A stretch of 5,349 bases of DNA from RGIG8368 sp045540275. Its GTDB lineage: Bacteria > Verrucomicrobiota > Kiritimatiellia > RFP12 > UBA1067. The notes under the pieces were generated by a model. That model was not told the origin of the DNA, did no database searches, and worked only from the letters and a program-made list of their open reading frames with translations. Shown piece after piece: positions 1 through 5,349 of this stretch (position 1 is the first letter of the stretch; every line of letters starts with the position of its first letter). A program made the translations under genes and the position numbers. Where the stretch lies: contig JAZQGX010000246.1 of NCBI GenBank assembly GCA_045540275.1, forward strand, positions 1-5,349, in the 5' to 3' direction.

Positions 1-1
1 G

Positions 2-1111
2 ACAGAGAACGGCGAGACAGTTGCATACACTCTTGGCGTGGGCGACCGTCTCGCGTCGTGGACTGGCGGCGCGTATTCATACGATGCAGCCGGGTGCGTG
101 ACGCGCATCGAGCGCGACGGCAGGCCGACGCTTGACCTCACGTGGAACAGCCAGTACCAGCTTGTCTCCGTCGCGACCAACGGCGTATTCGCGGAAAGCT
201 ACGCCTACGACGCACTCGGTCGGCGCGTCTCGACGACGACGCTCGAGGGCACGACGCGCCACGTCTACGACGACAACTGGCAGGTGGTGGCAGACGTCGG
301 CACGAACGGCAATGTCATTGCCTCTTATGTCTGGGGCGAGGGAATCGATAATCTCCTTGCGGTCAAGATCGGCGGCGCGACATACTATCCTCTCACGGAC
401 ATCCAAGGCACGGTATGGGGCTACATCGATACGCAGAACAACGTCGTCGCCCGCTGGCAGTACGACGCTTGGGGCAATGTTGTTGATGAGGAAATCGCAT
501 CGACGGCAACCGCCCTTGCCTCGCTCCGCTACCGCTTCCAAGGCCGCGAATGGTCTGCCGCGACCGGACTCATCAACTTCCGCATGCGCTGGTACGACAG
601 CGAGACAGGAAGGTGGCTTTCCAAGGACCCGATCGGACTGGGCGGCGGATTGAACCTTTATGCGTTTTGTCAAAACAACCCAATTTGTAATTTTGATTGG
701 ATTGGCTTGTGTCCTGATGAAGATGATTCATCCTGGATCGATCAATTCCAAGTGGGTCTTGATGTAATAGGGGCTTTTGATCCGACTCCTATTTCTGATG
801 GTATCAATGCCATAACACATGCATCTCGTGGTAAATGGGGGGATGCAGGTATTTCAGCATTAGGAATGGTTCCTTATTTAGGTGATATAGGAAAAGTAGG
901 GAAATATGCAGTAAAGGCGAAGCAACAAATGAAACGCCTAAGTAAAGGCGAAATTAAAGCATTCAAGCAAAAGATTGGAGATGTACATAAAGAAAAAATA
1001 AATTCTCGCCAGGATTTGTTCAAAGATTCAGAGGGGAATATTTATTCGTTCCCGAAAAACGGAGATGGCCCTGGAAATGAAACCGGATATAGCACAGATG
1101 ATTTGTGGTGA
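2..1111 (+). CDS. RHS/YD-repeat polymorphic toxin, C-terminal part (5' end outside window)
   Basis: The frame is open from the left edge, so the GTG at 38 is internal; 369 codons are visible (numbered from nt 2). YD motifs occur throughout (YSYDAAG, YAYDALGRR, YDAWGNVV). The RHS-associated core includes YRFQGREW at about 177-184, ATGLINFRMRWYDSETGRW, and then DPIGL at 209-213. RHS proteins form a large shell that encloses a C-terminal toxin delivered to neighbouring cells. After DWIGL (232-236) the sequence becomes variable. A helical pre-toxin-like stretch follows (RGKWGDAGISALGMVPYLGD, about 276-295). The tip runs from RLSKGEIKAF (312) through DLFKDSEGNIYSFPK to GPGNETGY near the end. From memory this tip resembles polymorphic toxin type 33, whose activity I cannot state. 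G+C falls sharply near nt 650, indicating an exchanged tip. The DUF4279-like gene immediately downstream fits an immunity partner. RHS identity is very secure; the toxin family is moderately so. Confidence 0.93.
   Translation, partial: TENGETVAYTLGVGDRLASWTGGAYSYDAAGCVTRIERDGRPTLDLTWNSQYQLVSVATNGVFAESYAYDALGRRVSTTTLEGTTRHVYDDNWQVVADVGTNGNVIASYVWGEGIDNLLAVKIGGATYYPLTDIQGTVWGYIDTQNNVVARWQYDAWGNVVDEEIASTATALASLRYRFQGREWSAATGLINFRMRWYDSETGRWLSKDPIGLGGGLNLYAFCQNNPICNFDWIGLCPDEDDSSWIDQFQVGLDVIGAFDPTPISDGINAITHASRGKWGDAGISALGMVPYLGDIGKVGKYAVKAKQQMKRLSKGEIKAFKQKIGDVHKEKINSRQDLFKDSEGNIYSFPKNGDGPGNETGYSTDDLW
626..709 (+). other. RHS core end: cleavage-like motif pair DPIGL-x18-DWIGL
   Basis: DPIGL is encoded at 626-640 and DWIGL at 695-709, with exactly 18 residues between them, including GGGLNLYAF and NNP. 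Known RHS proteins carry DPxGL-x18-DPxGL here. The first copy contributes to an aspartyl-protease-like site, and the chain is cut after the second copy to free the toxin inside the shell. In this protein the second copy has Trp where Pro is usual. The spacing and all other motif positions are kept, so self-cleavage after Leu (nt 709) remains plausible. The released toxin would be 133 residues beginning with Cys. Cleavage itself is inferred. Confidence 0.7.
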
Positions 1112-1124
1112 GGCAAGTGATGTC

Positions 1125-1787
1125 ATGGTGCGATTTGTTGTTACCAGTGCGGATATTGCATTGGATGAACTCATTCGGTTGTATGATGCCACTCCGACAA
1201 GAAAGTGGAAGATGGGAGACCTCATTCAGCGTGGAAGAAAAACGGTTTGCGTGAAAAACAATGGGTTTGAAATTGAGTCAAATAACAATAAAACATCTCC
1301 ATTGCCCGTGCATCTTTTAGAAATGCAGCATACGTTTGCTGACATGGACATCAATGGTGAGAGACTCGATGAGAAAAACGGGAAATACGATGCTGAATTT
1401 AGAATAGGTATTGATTTTTTGAACGGCAAACAATATGAAATGATGTTAAATAATGAATTTTTCCATATTGCATGCAAAGCTAAGGCTTCTATAGATGTAG
1501 ATGTTTTGTATTTGGATGGTGATGATTGGGAGGAAATGGATCCTTATGTATCCACAGTGAAAGCTATGCAGAAAGTAGATGAGATTCCCAGAACAATATG
1601 TGAGAAGACGGGTAGAGATGCTTTTGACGATGTTTCCAAGATTGTTGTTTCAAAATTGGACATGCTAAAAGAAGGGGAAGTTGAGTTTGTTGTAAAAGGT
1701 GAAAGTCCGATCGTGTGCTTTAACCATGGATTGGTGTCTGCCCTCGCTTCGCATGGACAGGATGTGAGGGTTTTATTTTGCAAATAA
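1125..1787 (+). CDS. DUF4279-like protein, probable immunity protein for the RHS toxin
   Basis: This encodes 220 residues. The N-terminal part (MVRFVVTSADIALDELIRLY, then ATPTRKWKMGD at 22-32) has the strand, helix and PTR-W-GD pattern I associate with DUF4279. LPVHLLEMQHTF and ASIDVDVLYL at 121-130 fit the rest of that fold. About 90 further residues (WEEMDPYV onward) match nothing I recognise. Its place directly behind the toxin tip suggests it binds and neutralises that toxin in the producing cell; this is inferred from position. The start is uncertain. ATG 1125 begins right at the domain and has GAGG at 1110-1113 (11-base spacing), overlapping the toxin stop codon. In-frame ATGs at 1065, 1077 and 1098 would make the protein up to 20 residues longer and overlap the toxin gene. 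Codon use is A+T-rich like the toxin tip, consistent with the two moving as one cassette. Confidence 0.8.
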   Translation: MVRFVVTSADIALDELIRLYDATPTRKWKMGDLIQRGRKTVCVKNNGFEIESNNNKTSPLPVHLLEMQHTFADMDINGERLDEKNGKYDAEFRIGIDFLNGKQYEMMLNNEFFHIACKAKASIDVDVLYLDGDDWEEMDPYVSTVKAMQKVDEIPRTICEKTGRDAFDDVSKIVVSKLDMLKEGEVEFVVKGESPIVCFNHGLVSALASHGQDVRVLFCK

Positions 1788-1849
1788 TGAATCCAGATGC
1801 CCGCCTCCCGCTATAGTGGAGCATTGCATTTACATGAGGATAGTCCATA

Positions 1850-2323
1850 ATGAAACAGATGATAGATCAGGCAATAATTCGATTCGACAATGTCCCGCAG
1901 GGCGTAGAATCAAAAATGCTGAAGCGTGTCGAGTTGCCCGTACATGGCGATATCCTTGAATATGAATACATCCCGCGAAAAGGTATGTCATTGGATAGGT
2001 TCGAGATGGCTCTGCAAAATGATCTCAATGGCCCCTTGGGGAAAGAACTGTCCGATGTTGGGCGGACTGGTGCACTTGGAGGGTTTGCGACTGGGCTGAC
2101 AAGCGAAATGTCCTCTGATAACTGCTTTGATTGGGGCAATGTAGGTTCTGCAACAGTTGGAGGTGCAGTAGGTGGCGCAATAGGTGGTGCGGCGGGAGAT
2201 GCACTCTCAGATGCTGCGAATTTTGGAGCAGAGTCGCTGTTGAGCGGAGAAGTCTCTTTGTGGGCGGAATTGGGGACGGCTTACAGCCAGATGCTTGACG
2301 AAACATTCGGAAAATCGAAATGA
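1850..2323 (+). CDS. Unknown 157-residue protein with glycine zipper
   Basis: The start ATG has GAGGA at 1836-1840, nine bases upstream, and lies 62 bases after the DUF4279-like gene. I do not recognise the family. The first 65 residues look soluble and mixed strand/helix (VELPVHGDILEYEYIPRKG at 27-45, MSLDRFEMALQNDL at 46-59). Residues 99-117 (GSATVGGAVGGAIGGAAGD) form a small-residue, glycine-zipper-like stretch capable of inserting into or packing in a membrane. Similar stretches occur in the pre-toxin regions of RHS and related toxins, so this could be a displaced toxin piece or a small membrane-active protein. There is no signal peptide. The stop codon overlaps the start of the next gene (ATGA), so the two are probably translated together. 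The reading frame is convincing; the function is open. Confidence 0.75.
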   Translation: MKQMIDQAIIRFDNVPQGVESKMLKRVELPVHGDILEYEYIPRKGMSLDRFEMALQNDLNGPLGKELSDVGRTGALGGFATGLTSEMSSDNCFDWGNVGSATVGGAVGGAIGGAAGDALSDAANFGAESLLSGEVSLWAELGTAYSQMLDETFGKSK

Positions 2324-3708
2324 AGGTGTGGCAAACGAGAGTGATGCGCCATTGCGCAACGGCGCTCCTGTGCCTTGACTTTTGTGTTGCGTTTTGCGCA
2401 TTTACACTGATTGCATCAAAACTGACTCTGTTTGTAGAATCATGTTGTGTTCGAAAGTTTCTAGTCTTGTTCTCTCTGGCGGCATATGTTCCATTTTATT
2501 TGAGGCGAATTATTGTTGTTAATTATGCAATAATGAATATGGGAGAGGGATGTCGTCGCAATCTGTTGTCGTGGCATGTGATGCGATTTCTGATAATTGA
2601 TGCTGGGTATGCGGTTTTTCAGTTTGCCGTAATTGCGGCACTTTACATTAGCATTAGGGCGGGGAAAGCAGTAGTTGCAGGTATTTGGTGCGAGGTGCTG
2701 CTTGTAGTTCATTTGGTTATCCACATTTATATGACATATATCTCATTGCGTTTTGACATGCAGTCCAGCACATTCTTCCCGAAAATCAAAGGTAGTGGGA
2801 GAAATGAGCGAGGCGCACATAGCAAAGAAATATTGTCTCGCGAAGACAGGAAGTCTGCCTGGGTAAAGTTTTTGAAGGTATATCTCATAGAGGCTGTTTG
2901 TTTGCTCACATTTGGCGTAATAGCATGGTTAACACATCGACCTGTGGATAAACGAGAGGAAGATTCATTTGTGAAAAAGGAAAATATCCATACTGATGAA
3001 CATACATTAAGTCATACGCAATGGAATGTACGACAATGCGTTGCCGATCGAAAATACACGGAGTTTTCGAGAATTCATAATGGTAGTGCTACAGAAACAT
3101 CACAAACTCAGGATTCTAATGAGAGATTAGCGGCTCTGAGGGTGCGTCCGAACAGAATTGCGGAGGCGAACGCCCAACTTGCATCCGAAAAGAACCAGGT
3201 GATGGACGAACTCTTGAACCAGCCGCAGATACCGTCCGACTATGCCGAGACTATGATAAAATTGTATCGCGACAGAAAACAGGATGTACTTACGCGGGAC
3301 TTTGCCGTTCAGCACATAGGTCTCTATGCCCAGGCGCTGAACCGCCGAGGAGAATACGTTGCCGCGTCTGCCAAATCCCAAAAACTCCGGTCGGCGCTTT
3401 TCGATGCCGCCGGCGAAACCCGCACGATAGTCGCCGCCGCCGCGTTCCGCGCTCTTTCCGACATGTCGGCGTTCGATTCCAGGATAGATGCCGGTCGTCT
3501 CGATTCGCTTCTTGCAAGATGCGCGGCCGACCTGTCTGTCGCTCCCGCCGCGCGCGCCATGGCGGTCCAGCTTTGCGGAGAGCGACGTGTTAATGAGTCC
3601 CGGGCCGTTTTAGTGAAAATCATATCCAATAAATCCAATTCCGAGATTCTTCGCAGATCGGCAAAACGAGCGATATTATCGATTGACGGAAAGAAGTTTA
3701 CGCAATGA
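2320..3708 (+). CDS. Unknown multi-pass membrane protein with HEAT-like C-terminal region
   Basis: This encodes 462 residues, starting at the ATG of the ATGA overlap with the preceding gene. Hydrophobic segments lie at about 11-34, 46-66, 89-112, 117-142 and 184-205, giving roughly five membrane spans. A polar linker follows (about 207-300). Residues 300-455 are helical repeats resembling HEAT/ARM units (DVLTRDFAVQHIGLYAQAL, RTIVAAAAFRALSDM, PAARAMAVQLCGERRV, EILRRSAKRAILSI). HEAT-like repeats usually bind protein partners. No catalytic motif is visible. The membrane and linker part is A+T-rich, whereas about 3130-3590 is strongly G+C-rich, so the gene is compositionally a hybrid. Coupling to the glycine-zipper gene suggests a joint role, such as membrane immunity against a pore former, but that is speculation. 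I do not recognise the full-length architecture. Confidence 0.78.
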   Translation: MKVWQTRVMRHCATALLCLDFCVAFCAFTLIASKLTLFVESCCVRKFLVLFSLAAYVPFYLRRIIVVNYAIMNMGEGCRRNLLSWHVMRFLIIDAGYAVFQFAVIAALYISIRAGKAVVAGIWCEVLLVVHLVIHIYMTYISLRFDMQSSTFFPKIKGSGRNERGAHSKEILSREDRKSAWVKFLKVYLIEAVCLLTFGVIAWLTHRPVDKREEDSFVKKENIHTDEHTLSHTQWNVRQCVADRKYTEFSRIHNGSATETSQTQDSNERLAALRVRPNRIAEANAQLASEKNQVMDELLNQPQIPSDYAETMIKLYRDRKQDVLTRDFAVQHIGLYAQALNRRGEYVAASAKSQKLRSALFDAAGETRTIVAAAAFRALSDMSAFDSRIDAGRLDSLLARCAADLSVAPAARAMAVQLCGERRVNESRAVLVKIISNKSNSEILRRSAKRAILSIDGKKFTQ

Positions 3709-3717
3709 AGAGCCGTT

Positions 3718-3856
3718 CGACCAACGGAGTGTTTGCCGAAGGTTACGCGCAAACAATATTGTTGCACGTTGGCAGTATGATGCGCGGGGCAATGTAGTCG
3801 AGGAGGATGTTTCGCTTTCAGCACTTGGCAAACTTCGCAAAATCCATGCGGCTTAA
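3718..3856 (+). pseudogene. Collapsed RHS core remnant (internal deletion and frameshift)
   Basis: Two blocks match the RHS gene at the window start. Block one (3720-3749) reads TNGVFAEGYA, against TNGVFAESYA at 176-205, and shares the ten bases cgaccaacgg (174-183 and 3718-3727). Block two (3752-3838, a different frame) reads NNIVARWQYDARGNVVEED, then LSALGKLR, against NNVVARWQYDAWGNVVDEE and LASLR from nt 437. The roughly 230 bases separating these blocks in the intact gene are missing, and the join shifts the frame. Similarity ends where YRFQGREW should begin; a stop follows at 3854-3856. An ATG at 3705, overlapping the previous gene's stop, reads into block one but ends after 30 codons, so no RHS protein can be made. 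This is best explained as the scar of a displaced RHS cassette. Confidence 0.85.
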
Positions 3857-3940
3857 AATTTGAGTTGAATTGACCGATGATTGATGATAGCATACCGTCA
3901 AGGTCGCTTCTATGCAACTTACAAGGTAGTAAAAATCTGT

Positions 3941-3948
3941 GGAGGAGG
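3941..3948 (+). promoter_or_regulatory. Very strong Shine-Dalgarno (GGAGGAGG)
   Basis: GGAGGAGG lies four bases before the ATG at 3953. It is the best ribosome-binding match in the window and is the reason for treating the 22-codon ORF behind it as possibly translated. The site is 70 bases ahead of the WG-repeat start (4018), too far to serve that gene directly. It could therefore feed ribosomes to the WG gene only through the short ORF. Confidence 0.55.
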
Positions 3949-3952
3949 CACC

Positions 3953-4021
3953 ATGGGTTTTCTTGTCGGGGGCCCACTCGGCGCAATCAGCGGTGTTTTA
4001 TTCTGCCTTGGGACACCATGA
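3953..4021 (+). CDS. 22-residue hydrophobic ORF, possible leader peptide
   Basis: The ORF reads MGFLVGGPLGAISGV and ends LFCLGTP. It is glycine-spaced and uncharged, long enough for one membrane span. It has GGAGGAGG four bases upstream, and its TGA (4019-4021) overlaps the ATG (4018) of the WG-repeat gene as ATGA, the layout of translational coupling. The same frame extends back to an ATG at 3884 (45 residues, including AYRQGRFYATYKVVKICGGG) without a good ribosome site. It may therefore instead be the tail of a degraded toxin that once joined the RHS remnant just upstream. No protein family is recognised. Confidence 0.4.
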   Translation: MGFLVGGPLGAISGVLFCLGTP

Positions 4022-4974
4022 TTTCAAATAAAAGTCCTATGATAAAGATGTTATTGCCTATTCTTTTCAATTCAGCTCAGAAGTGGGGTTACATTTCCCA
4101 AAGCGGAGAAATAGTCATCCCGCCTAAGTTTTTATACGCAGATTCTTTTAGTGAAGGGCTGGCTCCTGTCAAAACTGAAGATGGGTCTGGATATATAAAT
4201 GGCGCAGGTTGCTTCGCAATACCACCATTATTTGGTGAGGCTGAAAGTTTTGAAGGGGGACTTGCCATAGTATGTGACAATAAAGGTTCAAGGGGGAAAT
4301 ACGGGCAATACGGCATGATTGACAAATCTGGTAAATTCGTTATCAAGCCAGCATTTGATAGTCTAGCGTTGCCGTCGTGGGGTTTGTCATTGGCAGCGGT
4401 TGATTATAAATGTGGATTTGTTGATTCATCCGGCAAATTTCGTATTCCACCAATATTTGATGAGGCCGATTGCTTTGACGAATGCGGTTGGTCGTGCGTT
4501 GAAAAAGACGGGATTTGCTTTTTTATCGGAGTTGATGGAAAAACAAAGCTCCAGCTTGATTGCGAAAGCGCAACCCCATTCTATGATGGTCTTTCCGTAA
4601 TTGTGAGGAATGGAAAGTCGGGATGCGTGGATAGGTCTGGCGCACTTGTCATGCCTTGCGTTTTTGACGAAATGCTTAATTCTGGAGAAGGGACATTCGC
4701 CGTGAAAAGGGAGGATGCTTGGTCTTTTGTCGATTGGTCTGGCACTCCGTTGTTTGATATGTCGTTTGATCTTGTTGTTCCATTTTCCGAAGGTTTCGCT
4801 GGTGTTTGCCGTGACGACAGATGGGGGTATATGGCACATGACGGCTCGTTCCTGACGCCTCTTGTCTTTGATGAAATATGGGATTTCCACCATTCTTTCG
4901 CAAAAGTCATTTCAGTAGATGGGGAAATGAGTTATCTTCATTCGAGTGGAAAAAGCATTCTTCCTTTAATGTAG
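4018..4974 (+). CDS. WG-repeat protein, possible immunity protein
   Basis: This encodes 318 residues. About eight WG-type repeats of roughly 34 residues can be read, at about 23-56, 58-94, 98-131, 132-165, 166-200, 201-234, 235-268 and 269-302, with a partial ninth to 318. Typical units are WGYISQSGEIVIPPKF, YGMIDKSGKFVIKPAFD, CGFVDSSGKFRIPPIFDEA and WGYMAHDGSFLTPLVFDE; the fifth is the most divergent. There is no signal peptide or membrane segment. WG repeats form beta-rich folds and, from established knowledge, recur near polymorphic toxins, often in the immunity position. That role is inferred here, because the toxin in front of it is only a remnant. The frame is open back to 3877, but that extension overlaps the short hydrophobic ORF, has no WG character and lacks a ribosome site. 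ATG 4018, coupled through ATGA, with GGGA four bases upstream, is preferred. ATGs at 4039 and 4048 are alternatives. Confidence 0.88.
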   Translation: MISNKSPMIKMLLPILFNSAQKWGYISQSGEIVIPPKFLYADSFSEGLAPVKTEDGSGYINGAGCFAIPPLFGEAESFEGGLAIVCDNKGSRGKYGQYGMIDKSGKFVIKPAFDSLALPSWGLSLAAVDYKCGFVDSSGKFRIPPIFDEADCFDECGWSCVEKDGICFFIGVDGKTKLQLDCESATPFYDGLSVIVRNGKSGCVDRSGALVMPCVFDEMLNSGEGTFAVKREDAWSFVDWSGTPLFDMSFDLVVPFSEGFAGVCRDDRWGYMAHDGSFLTPLVFDEIWDFHHSFAKVISVDGEMSYLHSSGKSILPLM

Positions 4975-5075
4975 GTTTTCTGCAATTATACAGAAGGGTC
5001 TTTTGTCTCCATAAGGTAGGAAAACCGTCGGTTCTTGCCAAATAAAAATTGGGATGTTTAAAGGAAGGAATGCAG
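4975..5075 (+). other. Intergenic spacer, no supported signal apart from a ribosome site
   Basis: This holds the AAGGAAGG ribosome site for the following gene. The only inverted repeat noticed (aacc/ggtt around 5024-5034) has a four-base stem and no T-run, so I do not call a terminator. No convincing promoter hexamer pair was found. Confidence 0.5.
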
Positions 5076-5349
5076 ATGAAATTCATTTTAGGAGAGTATA
5101 GGTATGTTGGCAATCTACAGTTCCGACTTGAGGCGGACTGGCTGGCGTTGCCATTACAGCGAGAGTCTCGCATTCATAGTCAAAGCAAAATAACTGATGT
5201 TGCTAAACGTCTGATAGCGGCTTGTCTTCTTTTCCCGCTGATATCCAGCTGTTTGGTTGGATGTATTGGATTGCAGGAAAAGCAACCTGTAGGATTTGGC
5301 GTCAATGCAGGTACTCCTTGCTCATATGCCGTGTCTATAGCCCCCAAAG
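5076..5349 (+). CDS. Unknown protein, N-terminal part (runs off right edge)
   Basis: The frame is open from ATG 5076 to the window end, giving 91 codons. AAGGAAGG at 5061-5068 is seven bases ahead of ATG 5076 and only one base ahead of the in-frame ATG 5070, which favours 5076. The first 44 residues look soluble (MKFILGEYRYVGNLQFRLEA, DWLALPLQRE). A basic KR pair and a hydrophobic stretch follow (RLIAACLLFPLISSCLVGC, about 45-63), with two lipobox-like endings (LISSC and LVGC). This could be a single membrane span, or a lipoprotein signal if translation started later, for example at the in-frame TTG 5148. I do not recognise a family. It lies 101 bases after the WG-repeat gene with no clear terminator between them, so co-transcription is possible. 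Confidence 0.6.
   Translation, partial: MKFILGEYRYVGNLQFRLEADWLALPLQRESRIHSQSKITDVAKRLIAACLLFPLISSCLVGCIGLQEKQPVGFGVNAGTPCSYAVSIAPK

Noticed and set aside
77..673. 198-codon open frame on the minus strand across the RHS core
   Set aside because: It is antisense to an unmistakable RHS core, in G+C-rich DNA where long shadow frames are common, and the product has no recognisable features.
1799..1829. Short inverted repeat (ccgc/gtgg region) between the immunity and glycine-zipper genes
   Set aside because: The stem is about four pairs including a G-T pair, with no T-run. It supports neither a terminator nor a structured RNA.
3865..3893. Possible promoter TTGAAT - 17 bases - TAGCAT ahead of the WG module
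   Set aside because: Each box matches only four of six consensus bases and the region is decaying RHS sequence. It is too weak to call, although a transcript start here would make sense.
3890..3931. YRQGRFYATYK resembling YRFQGREW, the next part of the RHS core
   Set aside because: Only YR and QGR agree, with an indel, and the following residues do not match. It may be a trace of the same remnant, but it is too short to claim.
3324..3986. 220-codon open frame on the minus strand
   Set aside because: It covers the G+C-rich HEAT block and the RHS scar in antisense. It is explained as a shadow frame and has no recognised motif.
3877..4017. 47-residue N-terminal extension of the WG-repeat protein
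   Set aside because: It has no WG or signal-like character and no ribosome site at 3877. It overlaps the better supported hydrophobic ORF, and ATG 4018 is ATGA-coupled.
5035..5063. TTGCCA followed 17 bases later by TTAAAG as a promoter for the last gene
   Set aside because: The -10 match is poor, and transcription would begin too near or past the ribosome site.
1..5349. CRISPR arrays, tRNA or rRNA genes, insertion-sequence ends
   Set aside because: No regularly spaced repeats, cloverleaf-like stretches, rRNA-like blocks, transposase motifs or terminal inverted repeats were seen by eye.

Overview
The window is a piece of a bacterial polymorphic-toxin (RHS/YD-repeat) locus, with every supported gene on the + strand. 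It opens inside a large RHS protein gene whose 5' end lies off the left edge. It closes inside an unidentified gene that runs off the right edge. The RHS core has the style I associate from memory with PVC-superphylum gut or environmental bacteria (Kiritimatiellota, Verrucomicrobiota or Lentisphaerota). That placement is inference; no rRNA, tRNA or housekeeping gene is present to confirm it.

Layout. (1) At 2-1111 is the RHS C-terminal part: YD repeats, the RHS-associated core, a cleavage-like motif pair (DPIGL, 18 residues, DWIGL), a pre-toxin helical region, and a short toxin tip resembling polymorphic toxin type 33. (2) At 1125-1787 is a DUF4279-like protein directly behind it, the likely cognate immunity gene. 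(3) At 1850-2323 and 2320-3708 are two ATGA-overlapping genes of unknown function: a 157-residue protein with a glycine zipper, and a 462-residue protein with about five membrane segments and a HEAT-like C-terminal half. (4) At 3718-3856 is a collapsed, frameshifted remnant of an RHS core, matching two separate parts of the RHS gene at the window start. (5) At 3953-4974 are a 22-residue hydrophobic ORF with a very strong Shine-Dalgarno sequence and a WG-repeat protein whose start codon overlaps its stop. (6) From 5076 to the right edge is a partial gene with one hydrophobic segment.

Base composition is mosaic. One sampled 60-base line in the RHS core (541-600) is about 63% G+C. A line in the toxin tip (841-900) is about 38%, a line in the membrane part of the 462-residue gene (2461-2520) about 38%, and a line in its HEAT-like part (3421-3480) about 67%. 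The switch inside the RHS gene falls between the two cleavage-like motifs, the expected exchange point for RHS toxin tips.

The simplest reading is an active RHS toxin/immunity pair followed by an accretion of displaced or orphan modules. The RHS scar in front of the WG-repeat gene marks where an older toxin cassette was probably attached. The glycine-zipper/membrane-protein pair has no function I can name and is the best candidate for something undescribed.
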